From an uncultured Alphaproteobacteria bacterium (GTDB lineage Bacteria > Pseudomonadota > Alphaproteobacteria > Caulobacterales > Caulobacteraceae), in assembly GCA_903822175.1 (NCBI GenBank), contig CAIJOB010000030.1, positions 62,001 through 126,000 on the forward strand: a stretch of DNA of 64,000 bases, read 5' to 3'. Below the pieces are notes generated by a model, which had not been told where the DNA came from, made no database searches, and was given only the letters and a program-made list of their open reading frames with translations. Position numbers and translations under genes: made by a program. Shown one piece after another: positions 28,518 to 36,609 of the stretch (the stretch's first letter is position 1; each line of letters opens with the position of its first letter).

Positions 28518-29138
28518 TCAGGCCGTCAAGGCCGCCGCGCGGAGCCGGCGCAGCGTCGCGCCCATCCCGAAGAAGCCGCCCAGCATCAGGGCCCAGCTCG
28601 ACGGCTCAGGCACGGCCGGCAGGTTCAGCCTGCCGTCGAGCGTCAGGCTGTTGAGCGGCCGCTTAAACGTGCGGTCGAGCGTGCCGACGCCCTCGAACGT
28701 GCCGCTGGCGCCGAGGAAGCGGCCCGTGCCGCCGGTGACCACGTAGTCGACCGTCGAGTCGAAAACATTGGTGCCATTGATCGGGGTGAGGACGCCCGAG
28801 TAGGTCCCGGAGAACTCATCGCCGGCGCCCGTGAAATCGAACTCGAACACACCGCCGCTGTAGCTCGTGGGCGTGGTGGTGGAAGGCTTGGTGAGACAGT
28901 GGGTCATGCTCGGACCGAAGGCGCCGAAGTTCGAGGTTCCGGCCGCGGTCGAGTTGGAAGGATTGAACGACACCAGCACCGTGCCGATCGCGCAGGACGG
29001 GTCGGGGTGCGGCGTCGGGGTGTCGTTGGATTCGATGCCCGTGAAGGTGACGATCGCGGCGTTCGCGGGCGCCGCGGCGGCGAACGCCAGAGCGCAGAAC
29101 AGAGCGCCGGCGACGCGAGGGTTGGACAAAGGACTCAT
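28518..29138 (-). CDS. Secreted PEP-CTERM sorting-domain protein
   Basis: A 206-residue protein with an N-terminal signal peptide (to about residue 27, ANA), a Thr/Ser/Gly-rich extracellular domain with two cysteines (about residues 49 and 81), and a C-terminal tripartite sorting signal: VPEPSSWALMLGGFFG, a short hydrophobic helix and an arginine cluster (RRLR). The PEP-CTERM signal directs processing by an exosortase and is associated with exopolysaccharide-producing bacteria. No exosortase or EPS operon is present here, so the partner must be elsewhere. The protein body is not recognisable. Confidence 0.87.
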   Translation of the reverse strand: MSPLSNPRVAGALFCALAFAAAAPANAAIVTFTGIESNDTPTPHPDPSCAIGTVLVSFNPSNSTAAGTSNFGAFGPSMTHCLTKPSTTTPTSYSGGVFEFDFTGAGDEFSGTYSGVLTPINGTNVFDSTVDYVVTGGTGRFLGASGTFEGVGTLDRTFKRPLNSLTLDGRLNLPAVPEPSSWALMLGGFFGMGATLRRLRAAALTA

Positions 29139-29404
29139 GCTAGGTCTCCATGGAATTCAGCGCCCGTTCGGGGCGGCGAAATCTATGGGCGGGCGTCATC
29201 GAACATTGAATGATGGACACCTGTTGAAGTAATGATGTTTTCCCGATCTCGTTTGGAGTCAGGCGCTTGGACGGCAGCGGATCGGTCGGAACGGCTGCCG
29301 GACTGGCGAGCCGAAGCGACTTCTGGCTCGGCGAAACCCTGATCGCGCCGGCCTAGCGAGAGGTCAAAGGCCCCGGCGGTGCGGCGACGATAGAGCCCCG
29401 GGTC

Positions 29405-30853
29405 ATGCAGGTTCTGCTGACCCTGAGCGACGCGGCCGGCGGGGTGATTACCCGCGAAGACCTGCTGCGGATCTGCTGGAACAATCAGATCGTCGGCGAG
29501 GACGCGCTCAACCGGGCCATCGCCGAGGTGCGGCGTGTGGCGCGCACCCTGGCCGCCGACGGGTTCGTCGTGGAGACCATTCCGCGCACCGGCTACCGGC
29601 TGACCGGCGCCCTGGCCCGGCCGGTGGCGGCCGCCGCTCAGAGCGCGCCGGCCCGGGCGGTCGGCTCCCGGCGCGCGGTGCTCGCCGCGGGCGCCAGCGG
29701 CCTTGTGGCGGCGGCGGGGCTGGCGGCCTGGCGGTTCTGGCCCAACGGCGATGATCGCCGCGCCGCGCAACTGGCGGCCGAGGCGCGGCTGGCGACCAAG
29801 GACAACCTGCCCGAAGGCGTCAATCGCGGCGTCGCGCTCCTGCGCCAGGCGGTCGCTGTAGAGCCCAACGACGCGGCCCTCTGGGGACAGATGGCGATGG
29901 CTCTGCGCACCCGTTCAGAGTTCGCCCGCCCCGGCGACACCGCCGCGGCGGTTGAGGCCTGCGAGGCCGCGGCGGAGCGTGGGCTGGCGCTCGACCCGCG
30001 GCAGCCGGACGCGCGGCTGGCGCTGATCCTGCTGCGGACCAGCTACGGCGACTGGCTGGACGTGGAACGCAAGCTGCGCGCGCTGCTCGCCGACGCGCCG
30101 CGGCACACCGAGACCCTGGCCGCGCTGGGCTTCCTCTTGATGGCGGTCGGCCGCACGGCCGAGGCGGAGGCCGCCAACGCCCAGGCGGCCGCCCAGGAGC
30201 CTCTGTCGCCGCTCTACCAATACCGCCTGATGTATCACCTCTGGAGCCTGAACCGGGTGGGTGAGGCCGACCGGACCATCGACCGCGCCATCGAGCTCTG
30301 GCCGCGCCACCCCGGCGTCTGGTTCGCCCGGATCTGGCTGATGGGCTTCACCGGCCGCGCCAGCGTCGCCCTGGCGCAGATCGCCGACGTCGCCTCGCGG
30401 CCGCCCACCATGAGCGCCAGGAGCGCCGATTATCTGCGCCTTTCCATGGAAGCTATCGGCTCGCGGGACCGCGCCGCGAAGGCCGCCGCCACCGCGGCCA
30501 ACCTCGCCGCGGCGCAAGACGGCACGGGCGGACCGATCAACGCCACCATGATCCTGACGGCGCTCGGCAGCCTCGACGAAGCCTTCACGGTGGCCAACGG
30601 CTATCTGCTGCGCCACGGGCCGTCGGTTTCCTCCCTGCATCCCGCGCCCGGCCAGACCCTGGTGACCGACCAGGTCCATCGCAAAACCCAGATGCTGTTC
30701 GTGCCGGTGTGCGCACCCCTGCGCGCCGACCCCCGGTTTGACGATCTCTGCCGGGGTTGCGGCCTGACGGATTACTGGCGGACCTCGGGCCATTGGGCCG
30801 ATTTCCTGGGGCCGCGGCGCATCGCCGAAACCGCGCCCGCCGCCGCCGGCTAG
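29405..30853 (+). CDS. Winged-helix (OmpR/CadC-type) regulator with membrane anchor and TPR-like C-terminus, N-terminus interrupted by a stop codon
   Basis: From ATG 29405 the 482 residues comprise the distal part of a winged-helix domain (REDLLRICWNN, VGEDALNRAIAEVRRV, the wing PRTGYRL), an Ala-rich linker, one membrane-spanning helix (AVLAAGASGLVAAAGLAAWRFW) and a TPR-like helical domain to the end. This is the CadC-like one-component layout. The first strands of the winged helix are missing because an in-frame TAG at 29354-29356 separates them. Upstream, from TTG 29267 (GGAG 8 bases before), the same frame encodes FWLGETLIAPA, stop, REVKGPGG, then IEPRVMQVLL. So the gene is either a recent pseudogene, read through, or a shortened protein that probably cannot bind DNA. 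Confidence 0.75.
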   Translation: MQVLLTLSDAAGGVITREDLLRICWNNQIVGEDALNRAIAEVRRVARTLAADGFVVETIPRTGYRLTGALARPVAAAAQSAPARAVGSRRAVLAAGASGLVAAAGLAAWRFWPNGDDRRAAQLAAEARLATKDNLPEGVNRGVALLRQAVAVEPNDAALWGQMAMALRTRSEFARPGDTAAAVEACEAAAERGLALDPRQPDARLALILLRTSYGDWLDVERKLRALLADAPRHTETLAALGFLLMAVGRTAEAEAANAQAAAQEPLSPLYQYRLMYHLWSLNRVGEADRTIDRAIELWPRHPGVWFARIWLMGFTGRASVALAQIADVASRPPTMSARSADYLRLSMEAIGSRDRAAKAAATAANLAAAQDGTGGPINATMILTALGSLDEAFTVANGYLLRHGPSVSSLHPAPGQTLVTDQVHRKTQMLFVPVCAPLRADPRFDDLCRGCGLTDYWRTSGHWADFLGPRRIAETAPAAAG

Positions 30854-30879
30854 CCGGCGGCCACTCAGGGAAGTCCGCC

Positions 30880-31464
30880 ACGCCAGCCAACCCCACCTTC
30901 TTCGCGACCCCGGCCGAGTGGCGAGCCTGGCTGGAGGCGCATCACGCCACCGCGACCGAACTCTCCGTCGGGTTCTGGAAGGTCGGCTCCGGCAAACCCT
31001 CGATCACCTGGCCGCAGAGCGTCGACGAAGCGCTGGCGTTCGGCTGGATCGACGCGGTGCGGCATCGGATCGACGACGACGCCTACCGCATCCGCTTCGT
31101 CCCGCGCAAAGCCGGCGGGATCTGGAGCGCGGTCAACCTCAAGCGCTTCGCGGAGCTGAAAGCCGAGGGGCGGATCGCGCCCGCCGGACAGGCCGCCCAC
31201 GAGGTGGGCAAGCACCGCACCGGCGTCTATTCCTACGAGCGCGCCGCCACCGACCTCAGCGCCGAACAGGCGAAAATCTTCCAGGCGAACGCGGCGGCCT
31301 GGGCCTTCTTCCAGGCCCAACCGCCCGGCTACCGCAAGCTGACGATCCACCGGATATTGGCCGCCAAAACGCCTGAGACTCAGGCCACACGTCTCGCCCT
31401 GCTGATTGACGCCTCAGCCCAAGGGCGCAGACTCGCCACCGCAACCCAGATGGAGCCCAAATGA
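30880..31464 (+). CDS. YdeI/OmpD-associated family protein, start codon appears to be ACG
   Basis: About 194 residues beginning PANPTFFATPAEWRAWLEAH, the usual opening of this family (PF13376-type), followed by ELSVGFWKVGSGKPSITWPQ, DEALAFGWIDAVRHRID, SAVNLKRFAELKAEGRI and a C-terminal GYRKLTIHRILAAKTPETQATRL. A strong site AGGGAAG (30867-30873) sits six bases ahead of ACG at 30880, where an ATG is expected. In-frame TTG codons exist at 30757 and 30793 but lie inside the previous gene without ribosome sites. It is coupled by a 4-base overlap to the YjbR gene. Family function is unclear; Bacillus and E. coli members have been linked to antimicrobial peptide tolerance. Confidence 0.72.
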   Translation, partial: TPANPTFFATPAEWRAWLEAHHATATELSVGFWKVGSGKPSITWPQSVDEALAFGWIDAVRHRIDDDAYRIRFVPRKAGGIWSAVNLKRFAELKAEGRIAPAGQAAHEVGKHRTGVYSYERAATDLSAEQAKIFQANAAAWAFFQAQPPGYRKLTIHRILAAKTPETQATRLALLIDASAQGRRLATATQMEPK

Positions 31465-31811
31465 CGCCCGACGAGATGGAAGCCATCGTCATGGCCTTTC
31501 CCGGCGTCGAGAAGGGCAAGAGCTACGGATCGCCCGCCTACCTGCTGAACGGCAAGTTCTTCACCCGCCTGCGCCGCGACGACCAGTCCATGGTGCTGAT
31601 GGAGGTGAGCCTGGACGAGCGCGAGATGCTGATGGAGGCCGAGCCCGGCACCTTCCACTTCACCGCCCACTACAAGGACTATCCCTGCGTGTTGGCGCGG
31701 ATCGACACCCTGCATCCGGGCTCGTTCAGGAACTTCCTGGAGCGCCGCTTCCGCAAGGTCGCCAAGAAGTCGGCGGTCAAGGCATGGGACGCGCAGACTG
31801 CGGCGTCTTGA
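31461..31811 (+). CDS. MmcQ/YjbR family protein, second copy
   Basis: A 116-residue protein whose ATG overlaps the preceding stop (ATGA). It starts MTPDEMEAIVMAFPGVEKGK, then SYGSPAYLLNGKFFTRLRRD, the EMLMEAEPGTFHFTAHYKDYPCVLARI middle and a basic C-terminal helix. It belongs to the YjbR fold but to a different subgroup from the copy at 2074-2442. Coupling to a YdeI family gene suggests a shared role, unknown at present. Confidence 0.82.
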   Translation: MTPDEMEAIVMAFPGVEKGKSYGSPAYLLNGKFFTRLRRDDQSMVLMEVSLDEREMLMEAEPGTFHFTAHYKDYPCVLARIDTLHPGSFRNFLERRFRKVAKKSAVKAWDAQTAAS

Positions 31812-31929
31812 CCCGCCGCCGGGCCGGGACTGGGGGAGCCTGTATCTGGTAACGTCCTAAGGTTGAGTTGCCGAATGACTCGTCCAACAGTAGGGGCGGG
31901 CCCGGCGCGTAATCGACCCGGAGTGTGGC

Positions 31930-32118
31930 GTGGAGCGTTTTGTTTTGCAGGAGAACATCAGACTCCTGAGTGGCCGATTGGCGAGTGCGGACAGCGAAGA
32001 CGAGCGCCGCCGCATCCAACTCATCCTCACTGCCGTCGAGCGCGAGCTGGCCCTGCTGGACTCGGCGCGGGGCGACAGGCTCGCGCCCGGTGGTCCGCCT
32101 GGACTCGGGGCTACTTAG
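31930..32118 (+). CDS. Small alphaproteobacterial protein of unknown function
   Basis: A 62-residue protein from GTG with GGAG six bases upstream. It consists of MERFVLQENIRLLSGRL, an acidic-basic helical stretch SADSEDERRRIQLIL and a second amphipathic helix LTAVERELALLD, then a Gly/Pro tail. Short proteins with this ERFVLxENI start and a DEDERRR middle are frequent in alphaproteobacteria and have no assigned role. Its tail overlaps the convergent lipocalin stop by 8 bases. Confidence 0.7.
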   Translation: MERFVLQENIRLLSGRLASADSEDERRRIQLILTAVERELALLDSARGDRLAPGGPPGLGAT

Positions 32119-32665
32119 CCGCCTGCAGCGGCGGGAACTCCAGCTTGCCGGGATCATAGCCCAGCGCCCGCGTCCGCTCGGTCAGTTGCACGACCTGATC
32201 CGGCGAAGGCCTGGGGTCGCGGGTGTAGATGTTGATCATCTTCATGTCGGGCGTCGCCTGGATGAACCAGCCGTCGCCATGGTCGAGCATCCAGTACTCG
32301 CGGGCGATGGGGATGGCGCCAAACAGGCGGTAGCTGACGTGCACCTTGGTGTTCTGGCCGGGGTTGAGGATCTTCAACGGGCCCGCGATCACCTTCTCCT
32401 TGCCGGCCGGCGTCTTGTCGCGGCAGGCGTCGCGCTGTTCCAGGCCGTCGCCCTTTTTCAGGTAGTCGGTGTAGCCGGCCACGCAGCCGTCGGTAAGCGA
32501 CATGGGCGTGCGCCCGATCTCGTACCAGCGGCCGGCGAAGAAGCTGGCGGCGTCCACCGGCTTTGCGGGTTCCGGCGCCTTGGGCGCCTCGGCCCAGGCC
32601 GCGTTCACGCTGACGCAGGCCGCCAGCAGCACCGCGGCGCTGGCCGCCCGAACGGTCGTCTTCAT
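32111..32665 (-). CDS. Lipocalin family protein (Blc/VlpA-like), exported
   Basis: A 184-residue protein from ATG 32665. The signal sequence includes AVLLAACVS, which could be a lipobox (LAAC), followed by a mature lipocalin with the signature G-R-W-Y-E-I-G-R near residue 43 and the closing TPDMKMINIYTRDPRP strand. Bacterial lipocalins are outer-membrane lipoproteins that bind fatty acids or lysophospholipids and are often stress-induced. It lies 13 bases after the small Phd-like gene in the same direction, suggesting co-transcription. Confidence 0.85.
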   Translation of the reverse strand: MKTTVRAASAAVLLAACVSVNAAWAEAPKAPEPAKPVDAASFFAGRWYEIGRTPMSLTDGCVAGYTDYLKKGDGLEQRDACRDKTPAGKEKVIAGPLKILNPGQNTKVHVSYRLFGAIPIAREYWMLDHGDGWFIQATPDMKMINIYTRDPRPSPDQVVQLTERTRALGYDPGKLEFPPLQAAK

Positions 32666-32678
32666 CGGTCTCGTCCCT

Positions 32679-32909
32679 CTAGAATTCGTCTTCAATCGCC
32701 GAGCGGAACTGCTCGAAAATCTCCTTGGCGTTTTCCTCCGGCGCCAGCGCGGATTCGGCTTCAGGCTGAGCCTGAGGCGCAGCGGCGCCGGCGGTCAAGC
32801 TTGCGACCACCACACCGTTCTGTACGAGCAGAACCTCCTCGCCGGTTGCAACGCCGCTGAGCAGGGCGGCGACTTTCGGCGGCAGGTCGTCCAGGTCGAT
32901 GCGCGTCAT
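32679..32909 (-). CDS. Small Phd/YefM-like protein without an adjacent toxin
   Basis: A 76-residue protein. Residues 3-40 ([20 protein letters not shown], then [15 protein letters not shown]) follow the antitoxin Phd-type pattern in which a short helix precedes a beta hairpin, E-E-V-hydrophobic-N-G-V-hydrophobic. The C-terminal half is an acidic, Gln/Ala-rich segment ending [12 protein letters not shown], which could be a toxin-binding tail. No toxin-size gene is next to it; the next gene downstream is a lipocalin. It is probably a solitary regulator or an orphan antitoxin. Confidence 0.6.
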   Translation of the reverse strand: MTRIDLDDLPPKVAALLSGVATGEEVLLVQNGVVVASLTAGAAAPQAQPEAESALAPEENAKEIFEQFRSAIEDEF

Positions 32910-32965
32910 GCGCCGATCCTAGACCGCGCCGCCACGCCCCTCTAGGGTCCGCGCGGCGAGGGACC

Positions 32966-34492
32966 ATGGCCTACAAGTCGTTGCGTGATTTCCTGAAGAA
33001 GCTGGAGGCGGCGGGCGAGCTGGTGCGCGTCACCGCGCCGGTTTCGACCGTGCTTGAGATGACCGAAATCCACCGTCGCCTGCTGCAGCAGGGCGGCCCC
33101 GCGGTACTGTTCGAGAACGTCATCCGCGCCGACGGCGAACGCTCGCCGATGCCCTGCCTCGTCAACCTGTTCGGCACCGTCAAACGCGTGGCCATGGGCG
33201 TCACCCTGGAGGGCCGGGAACGGACCACCGCCGCCGACCTGCGCGAAGTCGGCGAACTGCTGGCCTTCCTGCGTGCGCCTGAACCGCCCCGCGGCTTCAA
33301 GGACGCCATGGACATGCTGCCGCTCGCCAAGACCGTGATGTCCATGCGCCCGGCGGTGGTGAAGTCCGCGCCGGTGCAGCAGGTGGTCTGGACCGGCGAC
33401 AAGATCGACCTGAACAAGCTCCCCATCCAGACCTGCTGGCCGGGCGAGCCCGCGCCGCTCATCACCTGGCCGCTGGTGGTCACCAAGGGCCCCTCCACCG
33501 ACCGTGAGGACGACTACAACCTGGGCATCTACCGCATGCAGGTGACCGGCCGCGACCGCACCATCATGCGCTGGCTCGCCCACCGCGGCGGCGCCCAGCA
33601 CCACCGCCGCTGGAAGGCGCAAGGCAAGCGCGAGCCCCTGCCCGCCTGCGCCGTGATCGGCGCCGACCCCGGCACCATCCTCGCCGCCGTGACGCCGGTG
33701 CCGGACACGCTCTCAGAATACCAGTTCGCCGGCCTGCTGCGCGGCGCCAAGGTCGACCTGGTCCCCGCCAAGACCGTGCCCCTGATGGTCCCGGCCCAGG
33801 CGGAGATCGTCATCGAAGGCCATGTCCTGCTCGACGACTACGAGGACGAGGGGCCTTACGGCGACCACACGGGTTTCTACAATTCAGTCGAGAAGTTCCC
33901 GGTCTTCCAGGTCAGCGCGATCACCATGCGCAAGGACCCGATCTATCTGACCACCTTCACCGGCCGCCCGCCGGACGAGCCCAGCGTGCTCGGCGAGGCG
34001 CTGAACGAGGTCTTCATCCCGCTGCTGCGCCAGCAGTTCCCGGAGATCGTCGACTTCTGGCTGCCCCCCGAAGGCTGCAGCTATCGCATCGCCGTGGTCT
34101 CCATGAAGAAGGCCTACGCCGGCCACGCCAAGCGGGTGATGATGGGCGTCTGGAGCTACCTTCGCCAGTTCATGTACACCAAGTGGGTGATCGTCGTGGA
34201 CGACGACATCAACGCCCGCGACTGGAAGGACGTCATGTGGGCGGTCTCCACGCGGATGGACCCGGCGCGCGACATCACGGTCATCGAGAACACGCCGATC
34301 GACTACCTGGACTTCGCCTCGCCTGAGAGCGGCCTGGGGTCGAAGATCGGCCTCGACGCCACCGACAAATGGCCGCCGGAAACCCACCGCGAGTGGGGCC
34401 GCAAGCTGGCCATGGACGACGCCACGGTGGCCGCGGTCACCGAGATGTGGGGCCGCCTGGGCTTGCCAGGCGACGGCAAGCCGGTGGACTAA
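32966..34492 (+). CDS. ubiD: UbiD family decarboxylase (3-octaprenyl-4-hydroxybenzoate carboxy-lyase)
   Basis: A 508-residue UbiD. It begins [20 protein letters not shown], with VLFENV early, then the conserved [32 protein letters not shown] and [11 protein letters not shown] motifs and [20 protein letters not shown] in the C-terminal half. Glutamate and arginine residues around RDRT and EGPYGDHTG line the prenylated-FMN site. In ubiquinone synthesis it removes the carboxyl of the polyprenyl-hydroxybenzoate. Length is close to E. coli UbiD (497). UbiX, which makes the cofactor, is not in this window. Confidence 0.93.
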   Translation: MAYKSLRDFLKKLEAAGELVRVTAPVSTVLEMTEIHRRLLQQGGPAVLFENVIRADGERSPMPCLVNLFGTVKRVAMGVTLEGRERTTAADLREVGELLAFLRAPEPPRGFKDAMDMLPLAKTVMSMRPAVVKSAPVQQVVWTGDKIDLNKLPIQTCWPGEPAPLITWPLVVTKGPSTDREDDYNLGIYRMQVTGRDRTIMRWLAHRGGAQHHRRWKAQGKREPLPACAVIGADPGTILAAVTPVPDTLSEYQFAGLLRGAKVDLVPAKTVPLMVPAQAEIVIEGHVLLDDYEDEGPYGDHTGFYNSVEKFPVFQVSAITMRKDPIYLTTFTGRPPDEPSVLGEALNEVFIPLLRQQFPEIVDFWLPPEGCSYRIAVVSMKKAYAGHAKRVMMGVWSYLRQFMYTKWVIVVDDDINARDWKDVMWAVSTRMDPARDITVIENTPIDYLDFASPESGLGSKIGLDATDKWPPETHREWGRKLAMDDATVAAVTEMWGRLGLPGDGKPVD

Positions 34493-34499
34493 CGCACCC

Positions 34500-34904
34500 A
34501 TGGAAGCCGCCACGCCAGCCGCCCACGCCGCCGCCCTCTGGGTGGGCCTGCACCTGATCCTGCTGCTCGTGCTTTCGGTGCTGGTGGTCCAGCAGCGGCG
34601 CAAGCACCAGGTCGTGCTGGGCGACGCCGAGATTCCGCAGCTGGCCCAGGCGATCCGCGCCTTCGGCAACGCCAGCGAATATGTGCCAAGCGGCCTGATC
34701 GCCATCGCGGTTCTGGCCGTGGCCGGTGGCATTCCGCTGGAGGTCCACGCGGTCGGGCTGACGCTCTTCGTCGGCCGCGTGGCCCACGCCATCGGCCTGT
34801 CGCGCAGCGGCGGATCGTCGGTGCTGCGCTCCGCGGGCGTCATCGCCACCTGGATCGCCTACATCCTGGGCGGCGTCGCCCTGCTGTTCCACGCGATCCC
34901 CTAG
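34500..34904 (+). CDS. MAPEG family membrane protein
   Basis: A 134-residue protein with four hydrophobic segments. The motif GDAEIPQLAQAIRAFGNASEYVP contains the R-A-x-x-N-A-x-E-x-x-P glutathione-site consensus of the MAPEG family, followed by ALxVVGRVAHAIGLSRSGG-type residues. Family members are glutathione S-transferase-like membrane enzymes; bacterial relatives are mostly uncharacterised (YecN-like). It begins 8 bases after ubiD and is likely co-transcribed. Confidence 0.87.
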   Translation: MEAATPAAHAAALWVGLHLILLLVLSVLVVQQRRKHQVVLGDAEIPQLAQAIRAFGNASEYVPSGLIAIAVLAVAGGIPLEVHAVGLTLFVGRVAHAIGLSRSGGSSVLRSAGVIATWIAYILGGVALLFHAIP

Positions 34905-34957
34905 GCTCGGCCGCGCCGCCGCTTGTTCTGAGGCGCCCGCTCGGCCATATCCCCCGC

Positions 34958-36289
34958 ATGGACGAAAACCTGCTGAACGACGTGGTGGCCGCCGCCCTGG
35001 CCGCCGGGGCGGACGCCGCCGAGGCCGTGGGCGCCGAGCGCCGGGCCCTATCGATCACCGTGCGCAACGGCGAGCTCGAGGAAGTCGAGCGCGAGGAGAG
35101 CCGCGACCTGGGCCTCCGTGTGTTCATCGGCAAGCGCCAGGCCTCGGTCTCCGGCTCCGACGTCAGCGCCGAAGCGCGCGCCAAGCTGGTGGCCCGCGTC
35201 GTGGCCATGGCCAGGCTGGCGCCGGACGATCCCTATGCGGGCCTCGCCGACCCGGACCGGCTGGCCCGCGGCCCGCTCGCCGACCTCGACCTCTACGACC
35301 CCTCCGAGCCCCTGCCAGAGGCCCTGGAGGACCAGGCGCGCGCCGCCGAGGCCGCCGCCCGCGCGGTGCCCAAGGTCACCAACTCCGACGGCGGCTCAGG
35401 CTCCTGGTCCGCCGGGCAGTGGCGGATCGTCACCAGCGGCGGCTTCTCCGGCCTGCACCGCGCCTCCTCCTTCTCGCTGGGCGCCTCGGCCATCGCCGGC
35501 GACGAGGGCGGTATGGAGACCGGCTACGACGGCCGCTCCGTCCGCTGGCAGGGTGACCTGCCGGACGCCACCGCCATCGGCGCCGAAGCTGGCCGCCGGG
35601 CGGCGGGACGCCTGGGCGCGCGCAAGATCCAGTCCACCACCGCTCCGGTGATCTTCGAGAACCGGCTGGCCGCCTCGCTGCTCAGCCCGCTGATCGGGGC
35701 TATCTCCGGCCCGTCCATCGCGCGCGGCACCTCGTTCCTGAAGGACAAGCTGGGCCAGCCGGTCTTCGCCAAGGGCATAAACGTGACCGACGACCCACAC
35801 CGGCTGCGCGGCCTCGGCTCCTCGCCCTTCGACGACGAGGGCGTGGCCAATGGTGCGGTGAGCCTGATCGACGATGGCGCGCTGACCACCTGGCTTCTGA
35901 ACTCGTCCTCAGCCCGCCAGCTCGGCCTCACCACCACCGGCCACGCCTCGCGCGGCCTCGCGGGTCCGCCAGGCGTCAGCACCTCGAACCTCACCCTGCA
36001 GCCGGGGACCCGCGATCAGGCCCAGCTGATGGCCGACGCCGGCGCGGGTCTGTTGGTCACCTCGATGTTCGGGCCTTCGCTCAACGGCAACACCGGCGAC
36101 TGGTCGGTCGGCTGCTCCGGCTTCTGGTTTGAGGGCGGCGAGATCGCCTATCCGGTCAACGAGATCACCGTGGCGGGCAACCTGATCGACATCTACGCCC
36201 GCCTGGTCCCCGGCGCCGACCTGGAGATCAGGGGTTCCGCCAACGCACCGTCGATCCTTATCGACGCCCTGGCGATCGCCGGGCTCTAG
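34958..36289 (+). CDS. pmbA: TldD/PmbA family metalloprotease regulator, PmbA subunit
   Basis: A 443-residue protein. It begins LNDVVAAALAAGADAAEAVGAE and has RALSITVRNGELEEVEREES, LRVFIGKRQASVSGSDVS, then the central APVIFENRLAASLLSPLIGAISG and RGTSFLKDKLGQPVF, and ends with the family-typical FSxNGxTGDWSVGCSGFWFEGGE region (here LNGNTGDWSVG). With TldD, PmbA forms a heterodimeric metalloprotease acting on microcin precursors and unfolded peptides. It lacks the HExxxH zinc motif that TldD carries, as expected for PmbA. tldD is not in the window. Confidence 0.92.
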   Translation: MDENLLNDVVAAALAAGADAAEAVGAERRALSITVRNGELEEVEREESRDLGLRVFIGKRQASVSGSDVSAEARAKLVARVVAMARLAPDDPYAGLADPDRLARGPLADLDLYDPSEPLPEALEDQARAAEAAARAVPKVTNSDGGSGSWSAGQWRIVTSGGFSGLHRASSFSLGASAIAGDEGGMETGYDGRSVRWQGDLPDATAIGAEAGRRAAGRLGARKIQSTTAPVIFENRLAASLLSPLIGAISGPSIARGTSFLKDKLGQPVFAKGINVTDDPHRLRGLGSSPFDDEGVANGAVSLIDDGALTTWLLNSSSARQLGLTTTGHASRGLAGPPGVSTSNLTLQPGTRDQAQLMADAGAGLLVTSMFGPSLNGNTGDWSVGCSGFWFEGGEIAYPVNEITVAGNLIDIYARLVPGADLEIRGSANAPSILIDALAIAGL

Positions 36290-36348
36290 ACCTGACGGCC
36301 GCCGAGGCCTATCGGCAGCGCAACAATCGTTTCACGCGTTACGAGATC

Positions 36349-36603
36349 ATGCCTGACAAACAACTCCTCCACCTGGTGATCGGCGGCGAACTGAAGTCGC
36401 TGGAAGGCCCCGCGGAATTCAAGGACCTGACCAAGGTCGACCTGGTCGGCGCCTTTCCAAACTACCAGCAGGCGCTGGCCGCCTGGCGCGGCAAGGCCCA
36501 GCAGACCGTCGACAACGCGCTGATGCGCTACTTCATCATCCACGCGCACAAGCTGCTCGACCCGGAATCAGACGACCACGACCACGACCACGATCACCAC
36601 TGA
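36349..36603 (+). CDS. DUF4170 protein with a C-terminal Asp/His tail
   Basis: An 84-residue protein. The DUF4170 body runs from KQLLHLVIGGELKSLEGPAE to RYFIIHAHKL, with FPNYQQALAAWRGKAQQTVDN in the middle. The C-terminus is an alternating Asp/His run (DDHDHDHDHH) after residue 72. DUF4170 genes in alphaproteobacteria are usually near lipid A or LPS genes, as here. The tail could bind divalent metal, which would echo the His-rich CDF exporter in the same cluster; this is inference. Confidence 0.8.
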   Translation: MPDKQLLHLVIGGELKSLEGPAEFKDLTKVDLVGAFPNYQQALAAWRGKAQQTVDNALMRYFIIHAHKLLDPESDDHDHDHDHH

Positions 36604-36609
36604 TCGAGG

